From assembly GCA_914767715.1 (NCBI GenBank), contig OU612069.1, positions 28,021,387 through 28,085,386 on the forward strand: DNA of 64,000 bases. Direction: 5' to 3'. Below, piece after piece: positions 22,018-33,623 of the stretch. The stretch's first letter is position 1; each line of letters starts with the position of its first letter. The position numbers and the translations under genes are program-made. This stretch comes from Membranipora membranacea. Its lineage: Eukaryota > Bryozoa > Gymnolaemata > Cheilostomatida > Membraniporidae. The notes under the pieces are model-generated. The model had not been told where the DNA came from and made no database searches. It saw nothing but the letters and a program-made list of their open reading frames with translations.

Positions 22018-25000
22018 ATGCGTCAACTATCTTGGTAAGTTTTTTCTCTGCGTACATTCTCTCTGCTACATGAGGGTTCTCAGTCAAGTGTAATAATTTA
22101 TGTCTGTGACATTTTTAGTTTTAATTATTACAATTCTGCCCTGTGTCAGCCTGACCAGTATCAAGATATTTTCATCATTTTCGATCTGCACAACAATATT
22201 CTACAAGACAGTATCCAATTCTTGTAAATACGAAATCTTATTGAGCTGTTGCATTTATTTTTTAGCTTCCTGCTTCTGTTGTCTCTGCTCTTCGTTGATA
22301 TCGATTGCCTCACTGATGATGGCGTCGTTAGTATCAGACCTGATGTCGAGTTGAGCGGTCAGCAGCTGAGTCAAGTTATGAGATACTTTGATGCCAAACT
22401 GGAGGAGGTACGACGAGAACAAAAGGAAAGTGAGGACAGGCTGACAGAGAGGATCTCACAGCTGGAGTCTGATCTCGCTGAGGTTTGAAAATAAGTCATA
22501 CAAAGTTCATGTGTGCACAACTTTGGTGAACTGCTGATGATTGTAGTCACTATATGTCTACAATAAGTTAGGAAGAGGTCATAGCTCAATCGGAAAGGCA
22601 CGTGTCCCGAGTTAAACTATTGTCAAAAACGGTAGTGCCCTAGAAAAAGAACCATCTTTCGGTTCCACTGTATCACAACTGCTGACAAGCTCATTGCTTT
22701 TTGATTGACTAAAGACGCATTCACTTGATCAAATTATTCTCATATGGAGTTTGATAGACCCAGTAGTATACTGCTCATATGCACGTTGTGAATTCTTTTT
22801 TAGAGCACTAAAACCAACGAGAAAAGACAAGTGTCCTCGAACTCTCTGAACGGAGCCTTACGTACAATGCTGGAGCATTTCAAACACAACGGAGAGAACA
22901 TAGAAGGTAGGAAGGTCTCAGTTAGTCGTATTTATTTATTAGTCCCTACTTCCTATTGTGAATTTTATATGCGTATGCCTTCTTCCTACAGGGGCAGTAA
23001 GAGGGGGGAAGTGGTAGCCGAATTCATTTTTGTTAAATGATGCTGAAAACTACATCGGTTGCTTGTGCTTGCTCAATCAGACAGAAACAAAAACCCAGCA
23101 AAAAATTTCATCAACAAGAGAAGATAATTCAAATTCTCATAGCTAAGTTTGTCGGTTCTGTTATCACATTACTTGTGTTTTATATACCCAGAGCCTGAGT
23201 TTCTGAAGTATGATAACAACACAGCTGCTGCCGTGACAGCTAAGATTGGATCTGTTTATACAAGATGGGGAAGGACTGTATGTGACTCTGACTCTGCACT
23301 CATCTACTCAGGTCTGTTTGCTATTATAATCTCCATCTTAGCTGGTAGACTACTACATGACTTCAATCAACTGTCTCCATAAACTGTCCAGGCCTGTAGC
23401 TCTAAGGGCAGCTGTAGTGTAGGCACTGCTTTCCCTAGAAAACTATATAATGCCGCTCAAAAACTGAATGACTCTTTGAGAATCAGCTACTTTGGGATTT
23501 CATGTGGCCTATTCTGGTGTTGTGTTGTTCAACACCATCAGGATTTTCTCCTCCAGATCATTTGTAATCTTCATATCTTTCCTCTCTTGGCAATCCATAA
23601 TCTGCTATCACACTGCTTGCCCTGTAATACTTTGACGGGATAGAATCGATTCTAAATATTCATAATTAAAAAGATTAGTGGATTACCTACTAATGGCCCA
23701 AAACCAACTCAACAAAATCCATTCAACTCAGATGACCTAAACACCTTCTTCACAAGATTTGAGAAGCCTCTCGCTGACCGTCCTGACATCAATAACAACG
23801 CCACCATAGCACCACCTTTAGAAATAGAAGAGGCTACTGTCTTAAAGCAGTTGAAATCGTTGAACTCGAGGAAAGGTCCAGGCCCTGATGGCCTCATCCC
23901 CAAAGTACTTAAGCTATGTGCCTATCAACTGGCGCCTGTCATAATGAAACTGTTCAATTTATCTATCACGTCTAAGTCAACCCCTACTTCCTGGAAATCG
24001 GCCATTATCAAACCCCTACCCAAAGTTAAGAATCCCAATCAACTTAAACAATACAGACCAATAGCGCTCACCAGTTGCCTGTGCAAAATGATGGAGAGAC
24101 TTGTTAAACATTACATTATTACTCATACAGCTATGGACCACCTTCAGTTTGCTTATCGTGCAAACCGCTCAACTCAAGATGCTCTTTTATGCCTCACTAC
24201 TACCATCACAGATTTCATTGACAAGAAAGCTTCAAATTATGCCAGGTGTCTGTTCCTTGACTTTTCTTCTGCATTCAACACAATACATGTTCCAGACTTA
24301 ATCTCGCAACTATCACATCTCGACTCCAATGTCACTGAATGGATATACAGCTTCCTAACGAATCGCACCCAAAGAACAATAGTAGATGGCAATATCTCAA
24401 AACCCATCATAACCAACACTGGCACTCCCCAGGGTTGCTGTTTATCTCCACTTTTGTTTTCAATATATATCAATAGGATTACCTCAGACTTGAGCAATAT
24501 AACTGTCATTAAATACGCAGACGACACCTGTATAATTGGATGCATATCAAATCAATCAGATCTTAGTGCCTATCTTGATGAGATTAGTAGAATTTCAAAG
24601 CAATGTTGTGATTTAAACCTATTGTTAAACGCCTCCAAGACTGAAGAAATGATGTTTTCTACTCAGCTTGTTAGGCCCATTACCCCTACTCTTATCCTTA
24701 ACGGCACGGATGTTGATTTTTGTGACAAAGTAAAATACCTTGGTGTTACTGTTGACGATAAACTACGCTATCATGATCATGTGCAATCCATATTGACTAC
24801 TGCATCTCAACGCATGTATATTGTGAAAAATTTTGTATACTATAGCTCAAAGCCCCTTTCTCATATGTTATTCAAGAGTTTTATTGTATCCCTCATCACT
24901 TACTGTCTCCCCATACTTTTTACAAGCATCCATGCAAGCGACAAGAAGTGCTTACGCAAAATATTTAAAGATGCCGCCAAGTTAGGGATTGAGCACCCCG

Positions 25001-26767
25001 ATATAGATGCTCTGGTGGCCAACCAGATCAAGACACTTGGACTACGGTACATACACGATGAAGAGTACTTTATCAATGACTTTCTAACTAAATGCCCCTC
25101 AGGTCGCTACCGCACCGTTAAATATCGGGGTACATGGGGTAGAGACATCTTTTTAAGACATCTCATACATACACTTAATAATATACTATTCTAAAAAACT
25201 TTTTATACAACAGAGATCTGATTTTTCCATGTTTTTCTTTCTTGTCAGTATTAACAACGTATTTCGTGACAAATTTTTGTCTATGATAGTAATAAATCCA
25301 TCCATCCATCCATCCATCCATCCATCCATCCATCCAATCCGGTGTTATAGGTCAGTCAGAAAGCACCTTTGTTTGGCTTGATTCAAAATATTCCTCTATT
25401 TGGTCCACATGTTGTCCAATGACGATTCTGATTAGCAAGTTAGATCAAGGGGTTAAATTAAGGTGTAAGATTAAGTCTACGTCTATCTTCGATGTCGGAG
25501 TTCGAGACAGTTTCAATTTTGGGAGTTGTAATTCCTCTTTGTCTGTGTGTATAACTCCGAAACAATGCTGGCCCACAATAGTGATGTTCATGCTATGACG
25601 ATAAGCGGTCATTGAGAAAGAATTTCGTTGTAGCATTATATTGACCGGTGATGTAGCTCAGTACTGGGAAACTACTATTTTTGGCAAAATCTCGATTTAG
25701 ATTGGTATTTTCAGTACACGCCACTTTTCAAATATCAGACTCTGTTATGACCATAATATTATGTTCACTTGACATAGCGTATATAAAAACTCAACAATCA
25801 GCATCAATCATATATATTGTTTTAAAGGTTTTTCTGCTGGTACGTATTACACCACAGTTGGAGGAGGTTCCAATTACCAATGTATGCCCCTGGATCCCGA
25901 GTACAGTGAATATGTCCCAGGTGGACACAACTCTGTCATCGGTGGAGTGGAATACCAAACACACAGCATTCTGAAGTCGGTTTTTGATCACAATGTTCCC
26001 TGTGCCCGCTGCTATACAAGTAAATCAGCTACCATGATGATCCCTGGAAAGAGAAGTTGTCCATCCACATGGAAAGTTGAATATGCAGGTAATATCATAG
26101 ACATAAGCATAGACTATAGACTAGGTTGGCTAGATAAATATTCTACTAAAACTTTTAACATTTTACGTTTTGATATTCTAACCTTGTCAATCTGCGCCTA
26201 CATACAGGTATTATGTGTTGTCAAAATATTGACTCAGTTTTTTGCTATGATCATTGGCTAATTCCTATAAATATCTTTACAAACCAAGACGCTGAGAAAG
26301 TTCCGAAATTATAAAAATCTGGCTTTGACTAAATGTCTTGACATTAATAAACACATATTTATAATTACATATTATAGAAAAATAAATAATATACACTTTA
26401 TTGCTATTCAGTGCTCACCTCCTTTAGCAGCATGGGTAGTGACCGAGATTTGAACCTGCAACTCTCAGATTGAGAGTTGCTCGGATCCTAACCACTACAC
26501 CACCCTGCCTGCCTATAATCTTGTCAACTTTATACCATATTATAGTTTTCTATTTCAGGATATCTCATGACTGAACATTCTACCCATCACCGTAGTACAT
26601 ATGAGTGTGTAGACTCAGAGCCAGAGACCATTACTGGAGGAGAAGGAGATCTCAGAGGAGCTCACTTCTACTTTGTAAAGGCAGACTGTGATGATGTTGG
26701 GTCAACAGGACATTGTCCCCCTTATAACCGCGATAAGCCGATTACCTGTGTTGTATGTTCTAAATAG
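22018..26767 (+). CDS. Secreted coiled-coil protein with short-chain collagen C4-like C-terminal domain
   Basis: Six exons: 22018-22034, 22266-22482, 22804-22906, 23192-23311, 25828-26088, 26559-26767. They total 927 nt (308 residues) and all phases agree. The first two exons join to give a signal peptide (MRQLSC then [14 protein letters not shown]). Residues about 25-100 are charged and helical ([20 protein letters not shown]), a likely oligomerising coiled coil. From about residue 130 comes the Cys-rich domain found in proteins annotated 'short-chain collagen C4-like' in sponges and other invertebrates: [41 protein letters not shown], and a final ITCVVCSK. The Gly-X-Y collagen stretch is absent, replaced by the coiled coil. 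It is likely an extracellular matrix or lectin-like protein; the ligand is unknown. Intron 4 hosts a LINE, intron 5 a tRNA-like sequence. Confidence 0.9.
23656..25334 (+). mobile_element. 5'-truncated CR1/jockey-type LINE with intact reverse transcriptase core
   Basis: One frame is open from 23,656 to the stop at 25,194 (513 codons). It carries the N-terminal RT block ([18 protein letters not shown]), the palm motifs ([43 protein letters not shown]) and the thumb region ([17 protein letters not shown]). All catalytic aspartates of FLDFSSAF and YADD are present. Upstream ORF1 and endonuclease domains are missing. The 3' end is an (ATCC)n array, typical of CR1-like elements that end in a microsatellite. 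It is inserted in sense orientation in intron 4 of the collagen C4-like gene. The absence of stops suggests a fairly recent insertion, but it cannot move by itself. Confidence 0.9.
25294..25334. repeat. (ATCC)n microsatellite at LINE 3' end
   Basis: About ten ATCC/CATC units directly follow the LINE 3' untranslated sequence (ATAGTAATAAATCC). Confidence 0.9.
26434..26505 (-). tRNA. tRNA-like sequence or pseudo-tRNA
   Basis: A 72-nt stretch on the minus strand begins GGGTGGTGTAGTGGTTAGGA and ends GGTTCAAATCTCGGTCACTA then CCC. It has a 7-bp acceptor stem (one G-T pair), an A box and a B box. The anticodon region is one long perfect hairpin (GCAACTCTCA / TGAGAGTTGC) without U33, so no sensible anticodon can be assigned. 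It is probably a pseudogene or a SINE head inside intron 5 of the collagen C4-like gene. Confidence 0.4.
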
Positions 26768-26808
26768 ATGCACTTCATTATCTATAATGAAATTTCAGTT
26801 TTATGTTA

Positions 26809-26814
26809 AATAAA
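26809..26814 (+). terminator. Polyadenylation signal AATAAA
   Basis: A canonical hexamer 42 bp after the stop codon of the collagen C4-like gene, and the first on that strand after the stop. Confidence 0.65.
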
Positions 26815-26890
26815 TCAATAAGGAAAAGCACTACCTTGTGATTGATTTGGGACCAGTTATCTCACATATCTTGGCAGACAAACATTCTAA

Positions 26891-27071
26891 TGTTTAATGT
26901 TAACAGTAACCCCCCCCCCCCCCCTTACTGTTCAGCAGTGGATGAATGGATTGTTTAATGTTAACAGTAACCCCCCCCCCCCTTACTGTTCAGCCGTGGA
27001 TGAATGGCTTGTTTGATGTTAGCAGTAACCCCCCCCCCCCCCCCCCCTTACTGTTCAGCAGTGGATGAATG
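26891..27071. repeat. 60-bp tandem repeat with poly-C loops, 3 copies
   Basis: Each unit reads TTTAATGTTAACAGTAA, then a run of about 12-19 C, then TTACTGTTCAGCAGTGGATG. AACAGTAA and TTACTGTT are inverted, so each unit can form a stem with an all-C loop (all-G on the other strand). Only the C-run length and a few bases vary among copies. It lies just downstream of the collagen C4-like gene. Confidence 0.9.
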
Positions 27072-28354
27072 TATAATATAGTAAGGTACCCGTTACAAGG
27101 ACGATCAGCCGCAGTATCATGCTTTTGACCTGTTGTTTTACTCCTTAGCAGAAGGTTGGTACTCAGCTTTCTCTCATTCCAGTATGCCAGGAAACTCTTA
27201 TTATTTGTTTACTGCAATAACTGCATCTGAGCTAGGAGAGCAGACAATTAATCATAATTGGCAGAACCATTTAATTATTTTTGGTTTAAAGAAGTGTCGT
27301 CATCAAGTCACCATCGCAGTAGTTCAATGGTAAAAGAAGAAAATCATTGACACCTTATACTCAATGCACCAGATGTAAGAGAAACATATTTGTTAGCTCC
27401 ATCGTTAATATAAATCTATCATACTATAATAGCCTGGGCAGTCTATCGGGGCTTGGTGGGAGGAGGGGGGCCCCGGCCTGGGTAAATCAGTCGTGACCTC
27501 TTAAAGGTTGTGGCACAGACCTATCTATCATTCTCATGAATACAGATTCACGATAAACAGCTACCTCTCACAACTAACCCAAATATCCCTATTAGTTTGA
27601 CCAAGGAGTAGTCTTTGGTTTGACTTTTTAAATCTTTTTTCTGATTTGATATGATTACCCGTTTATTTGGCATGCCATACTGTTTGTTACTACTACTTAC
27701 TTAAGCTTAGCTAGAAGAGACTGGCTGTAGTGAAGTATATTTATATAGACTCAGCATTGTGATCACTTTACCAATACACCAATAAATCAAATCGGACAAC
27801 TCTTATGTCAATCAAACCTCACAACTTTTGCAGTTTATTCTTGAGTTGCCCTCTCTGGTGAAATGGTCCTCCACACCCCCGCGGCATGCCCAGGCTTATA
27901 CAATATACTATGATAATGTAGGTGCAATGATTATATCTGATACTTGATGTAGAATCTACAGCAGTTTGGAGACGAAAGTTTCCACCACTTTACGCAGCAG
28001 ATAGATGACCCAGGGATTTACGCTGCAGCCATATCATTGTCAAAGTCCGAAGTGAATTCAGAATAAATATTATTGTCATATTCAGAAAGTTTATAGATTT
28101 ACTTTCTTTCAGTCCTCAATATTATTTTCTAGTAGCTAGTTTGCTTGAGCTATCATCAATATAGACTCTATAGTTTACTCAGTAGAACAATTTAGGCATG
28201 CCTTTATTTCAAAGAGATAAATGTTAAATGCATCTTGCACAGAAGTTTTTGCAGACTCAAAAATAGACAAGTGGTCTGCCAGAAATAAGATTGATAGGTA
28301 AGGGCGGCAGCGACCTATAAGTGACCTAATTATTCTAACATTATTTTATTTTAT
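27072..28354. other. No gene recognised
   Basis: AT-rich sequence with only short unrelated open frames. A G-rich patch (GGAGGAGGGGGGCCCCGGCC) occurs at about 27,460. I see nothing else of note. Confidence 0.5.
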
Positions 28355-28738
28355 TTACTGCATGAACATGTAAATTAACATTTTTACAGAAGTTGAAGCG
28401 AAAGACAATATTGTTCCTGTAACCATCACGAATTCTGAGTGGTCGTTCCGCAGTTGTGACCTGTGACAATTTAGAAGATTTACCCAAGCTCCAAAAATTG
28501 ATATGATCAGACCTATTATACACCCTACACAGCATACTTTGTGAGAGACCGTCTGTGGTGTATTATATACTACTAGAGAAGATACAATGTTCATCACCCC
28601 TGTTGAGATCCAGTTACATGCTGTCCTCTGTGGTGTCCTGCCAATTTCATCCCCGTACTTTATTAATCCGACCAGTACACTGAAAGCTCCCATACAACAT
28701 ACTAGAACACAGACATCTTCACCATTTATACCGTTCAT
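28355..28738 (-). CDS. Small four-helix membrane protein, unrecognised
   Basis: An open frame of 127 codons starting MNGINGEDVC. Four hydrophobic segments stand out: VCVLVCCMGAFSVLVGLI (about 9-26), STGVMNIVSSLVVY (about 40-54), VCCVGCIIGLIISIFGAW (about 66-84) and FVMVTGTILSF to LIYMF (about 100-126). The spacing resembles four-pass proteins of the tetraspan or MARVEL type, but I cannot name the family. An acceptor-like TTATTTGTAG lies just upstream (28,753), so this may be the last exon of a longer gene. The stop is followed at once by overlapping AATAAA signals, supporting a real 3' end. It is cysteine-rich in the helices. Confidence 0.5.
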   Translation of the reverse strand: MNGINGEDVCVLVCCMGAFSVLVGLIKYGDEIGRTPQRTACNWISTGVMNIVSSLVVYNTPQTVSHKVCCVGCIIGLIISIFGAWVNLLNCHRSQLRNDHSEFVMVTGTILSFASTSVKMLIYMFMQ

Positions 28739-28780
28739 AGTGCCGATACTTTGTCTACAAATAAAGACATAGATATACAT

Positions 28781-31700
28781 TAACCGTCAGCTTGTGTGTG
28801 GGCGAGTCGTGCCATGATAGCAAACCAGATAACAGGAGAATTTGAAAGTAATAATTATAACATTTTTGTATTGCAAGAAGTCCCCGACCAATACATGCAG
28901 CAATACACAACTGTCACATTGCTAGAGACCACAGCTTAGTATAATACCGACCACTTAGTTTGGCGTATGTTTGTGGTTAGGCTTGTTATAGGCCACTACA
29001 TTCACATGCAGAATAATAGCAAACAACAAACTTAACTTAACAAACTTACTACTAAAAGATCCTACCTTTTTTAGATAAAAGATATCTTGACAATCAGCAG
29101 CGTAGTACTGGCACCTCCACTCTGTATACACTTCATAGATTGTACCTACGACCTAATAACCTATGAGGTTGTTATTGTTTGCTCAATAAATCAAAGTTCA
29201 ATCTGTCAATTCTAGCTAAAGTACATTTACTATCAACAACCACTCAAAAATATGTCAAATCAGAGATTCATTAGTATATACACAGCTAGACTGTAGTGTA
29301 TAACCATAGGCCTATAATAGTGAGAGGGTAATTGATCAAACAAGAACAACTGTTGACCTGAGGTAGTAATTATATCAGTCTTTTATACACACGTTATCCA
29401 CATATTTTTTGTTTGACGAAAACATTCATCGATGTTGATCATAAAACCATTAGTTGCATATAGTGCTGGTCAGTGAAAGAATCTAACACGTTTTTGCGGA
29501 CAGTTGTAAGAAGTCCCTGAAGAGGCTGGAATATGGGAAATTATTGATAGATGGAAATATTACTTCTGAAAAGGACTAATGATGAGTTGTCCTCTTATTA
29601 ATCAAGGGGACAAAACTCCCATCACTAAATTAATTTAAGCCAATAATTCTTGCTTTATAGACCCTTGGTGGCTGGTACTGCATATCAACTAGGTCATCTG
29701 AACCTTGCTTCAACGAAATAAATTTGCAGCAAATTTGACAAGATTGGATCAATTAGCCTTCTTATAATCGGAGTACATGGAAAAAATTTATGACCTAACA
29801 ACAAAAGCTTGACGCATCTAGCCAGTGCCCTGTATTTTTCTGTCCGGCATAATGGATGAAGCTACATGTGGCGCCATCATCCACTGTTGTAACTAAAACC
29901 TTTCCCTCTGTGTTTATATTTTTGCGCTCCCATGTATAATCCAAATTGATCTTGCAATACAGCCCGAGACTTATTAATTACCAAGTATACAGACACAGCA
30001 AACAGGAGAGCTTCCGAAATCTGTGTTCATTTTGTCTTACTTCCATTGCATTCCTTTTTGTATTTTAAACGTGAGCTAGATCAGACCAAGTTGTGACCTC
30101 TTGGTTTGACCAGAAAAACTGCATCTGTTCCCATAGCCTGAGCTAAACATTTATGTTATCTTCCATCGATTTAAAAATTAAGTTTTGTATAACTAAATTG
30201 TTTTTGCGTAATACTATTAGTTATTGAGGCTACAAGTGGTGGCTTCCTTTGTTTGTACCTCACAGGGTTCTCTTGTAGTAAAGTTTTGAAGCAGCAATGT
30301 ATTTGTATTTCGATCCAATCTTGTGATAAAGCGTTTTTCTGCTCTCTCATTCGATTTATAAGGTCCGGTGTTCAATTACCGGTGTATCACGGTGGTGTCA
30401 GGAAGAGCATCCGAATTCAAATGCTCCTGTGCCACACTTGACTATAGAGTCTGTAAACCCATCATACTGATGATACTGGAAAAGCATTCAGGTTTCTCAC
30501 ACGGTATCACAGGGTATCGAGACTATAAACAGGTTTTTAAAATGATGTTTCTCATATAGATTTACATGTGACAATTGATAGACCGCTGGTCATCAAAATT
30601 AGGAAATTTCTGTGTACTGACCCAAGCCGCTTGTAAATCTTTATGAGATAACTCATTTTAAAAACCCACATAACTCATAGCCGGTGTATCCTAGCAAAAA
30701 ATGACAATAATATGGTGTATAGCTTGAAGGTTGGACACTAAAAAAAGTTGGAAATCAGTCTTTAGGATAAATACAGAATGAATTATGACCCATCAAAGGT
30801 ATCTGCATCAAAAATTTACATTGTAAACATTGAAATTAGCAGGTGGCAAGATAGATGCATTTTCCCCAACTGCATCAAAAACTGCAGGCACTATAACATC
30901 ATTGAAGTGTCCCCTCTATATGTGCTTACTCTGTGATATCATCAAGTCTTTCCTGTATTATGATGAAAGTCCGACTGGAAAATATCTCTCATGAGTTCCG
31001 ATCATTGTTTGTCAATAACTGCTGGTGGCACCTCATATTTTCTTTGCGGCTCATTTCTTCTACAAAATATTGGCTAGGATTTATGTTAATGACCTGTAAG
31101 AAGTGGTGAATCGAGCTGTCTGAAAATACCACGTTCGGTGAAAGGTGATAATATTGATAAGGGCACAAAATGGGCTCATTTCATAGGGCCAACATGATCA
31201 AATCAAATTCTCATGAACTTGCACTGTGCTCTTCCACAATTGTAAGTGAGAACAACTTTGATTTTTGGTTCGGTTCTTAAAATAATTTCAAGATCACGGC
31301 AGGTTTTTCCACCAGAATGTTGGACCAAAGGCATCAATTTTAGATCTTATTTTTTGATCATTCAGTCTTTTTTGTTTAATTATTTGTATTTCGATGTATT
31401 CTATATATTGGCTTCCTCATCGCCCTCGAAATGAAGTTAACAGGTAGTCTTTATCATAACTCACAAGCATCTTGAAATGCACGCAAATGGACCAAACTGA
31501 GTCTACTTCATAAGTGACGTAAAGTGCCTAGCAATCAATCAATGTTTTTAAATAAATCATCAATGGGAAGTGCAGTAGAACTGTTATTTAATTTCCCATT
31601 GTCTCTTGCCCATATAATGACTTAAATCTCTCTATAAAATCTTTCTGGTATTTGCCGATCATTGTTTGTGTATATACTCAGGTGGCGGCACCAGATCGGA

Positions 31701-33600
31701 CATCAAATTTCGATACAGGGGAGTAATTCAGGTTCATTTTAAGGTTATTGATCATGTGAGTACAGATGATCTAGTGTTTACACAGGAACGAGGCAAACTG
31801 GCATAGCTGGACTCTCTCTCTCTGTCTGAAATTCCAGATTGTACCCGCAGTCTAATCATAGGAATGGTAGGTAGGTAGGATGTGACACCCAATTTGTTGA
31901 TGATGATTCAATTTCACTCCTTTATCCATTTTTTAAATGGGTGCTGTATGCAGAAGTGTTTGTTTGTAGACAGCATTCCTTTAGTTTTGGATGTAAATAT
32001 TGTTATAGATGTGGAAATTTTGAAGCTGAATCCTAAAATTTGATTGTAGACATGACCCTGATGTGCAATTTTTCTTAAAAAGCTGTAATATGACAAAAAA
32101 AACAAAGAATTCCACATATTTTTCTATATTAATTTGCAAAAGTAGCTAGAACCATATCTGAGGTTTTGAAAGCTGGAAATTACAAAAATAATATTTCTTT
32201 GAAATTTCTAACCACTGATATCCTATATTAAGAAAGGTGTAACATTTTGCACAGTCTTGAAATAGGGAAATTTATTAACAGGGAAAGTTGGTGATAGCAA
32301 AGATCGATTTAGTTATTCCCAAATAAGCTCAATTAAACACGCGATAATTTAATCCCTCTTGGATATCAATATTATTTTCAGTAAATAGTTGTTAGATTTA
32401 AGAGATAACAAGATTATATTCTGTTAATCGATAAGCATGCAAGCGTAGAATCAATTAGCAATACTTATATTCTTTGGAAATCCACCGCTATAACAATTCA
32501 GCGACTAATCACTTTAAAAACTGTGAACATCGGGCACCCCCTCCCCCTCCCCCCCCCGGTGTATATCTAACCTAATATATGGATTTTCTATTTCCCTTTA
32601 CTTCCTAGTTCCAAATCTCTGTGACCATCCAGTGAGGAATAATGGCCTGAAACATAAGCGTTGACTTTATTTCTTAGAAAAATCTTTGATTTGAGAATCC
32701 CTCCTCCAGGATGGCTCATGGGCGGAGGTAACATTTTTGCAATTGCTATTTACGCGGTGGAAAATCTTATTTACACTCAATTTTTAGCTTGTTAGTATAG
32801 TCATCACGATGATGTACACTCTGCCCTTATGTCATCCTGAAGGGGGGATTCCCAAACAAAAAGTTTTCTATCAATAAAAGTCAGCTCTTCTGTTTCAGCT
32901 CATTATCCCTCACAGTTTAGATATGTACCCACATGGCCCCCTATATCCACAATCTTTAAGGATATCGCAGGACATAATAAAACACGCAGCTGTGGTAAGA
33001 TGATTTGACATAGCATAGAATTACACAAACGCTGTACCCGTCCTGACTAAAGCTTTGGGCTCTTTGGCTTCATTGAGAAAATGAGACAAGACTTGACCAT
33101 AAGAGCCATAGAGTCGAGATTGTGAAGAGGATAAGGTATTTATTTGATTGTAATATAATAGAATATTGTCTGTAGTTGATTAATGATCAAAATAAAAAGT
33201 TTGACATGAAATTCCGCAGCCTTGACATTGATGTTAATACTGCTCTTTGAAAATGGCTAGTGATGTAATACTGTTGGAACATTGAAATCATATGTTATAA
33301 AGATTTCCCAATATCTACTTCAAAAAATGAGGCATAGAACGTAACGTAACCAAGCACTTGTCAAATATGGTGTAAGAGATGTAGAATGGTGTAGGTAGTG
33401 GTAAAACCTAGTCATCACGCCACCCTTATATCCATATAACTGTCAACCTTATATAAAGAAGCTTTTGTGTAACATAAATTAAAAAGACTTGCGCTTTTTG
33501 GAATAACAGTCGCTTCAGAATCACACCTGCTAAGCGTAGCGCAAGTTAGGTCACACTATAGCTAGCTGCTAGCGGTATATTTATGAGGTGGTTGGTTTGA
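28781..33600. other. Gene-poor stretch of about 4.8 kb
   Basis: Only short, unrelated frames; no domain, splice-consistent exon chain or repeat family is evident. C-rich runs occur near 32,540 (CCCCCTCCCCCTCCCCCCCC). Confidence 0.45.
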
Positions 33601-33623
33601 TATTGTTAATGGTTAACTACTCG

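Noticed and set aside
22573-22640. A-box-like GTCATAGCTCAATCGGAAAG (similar at 35,062) as tRNA genes
   Set aside because: No cloverleaf and no B box at the right distance; at most SINE head fragments.
24237-24545. Minus-strand 102-codon frame
   Set aside because: Antisense shadow of the LINE reverse transcriptase.
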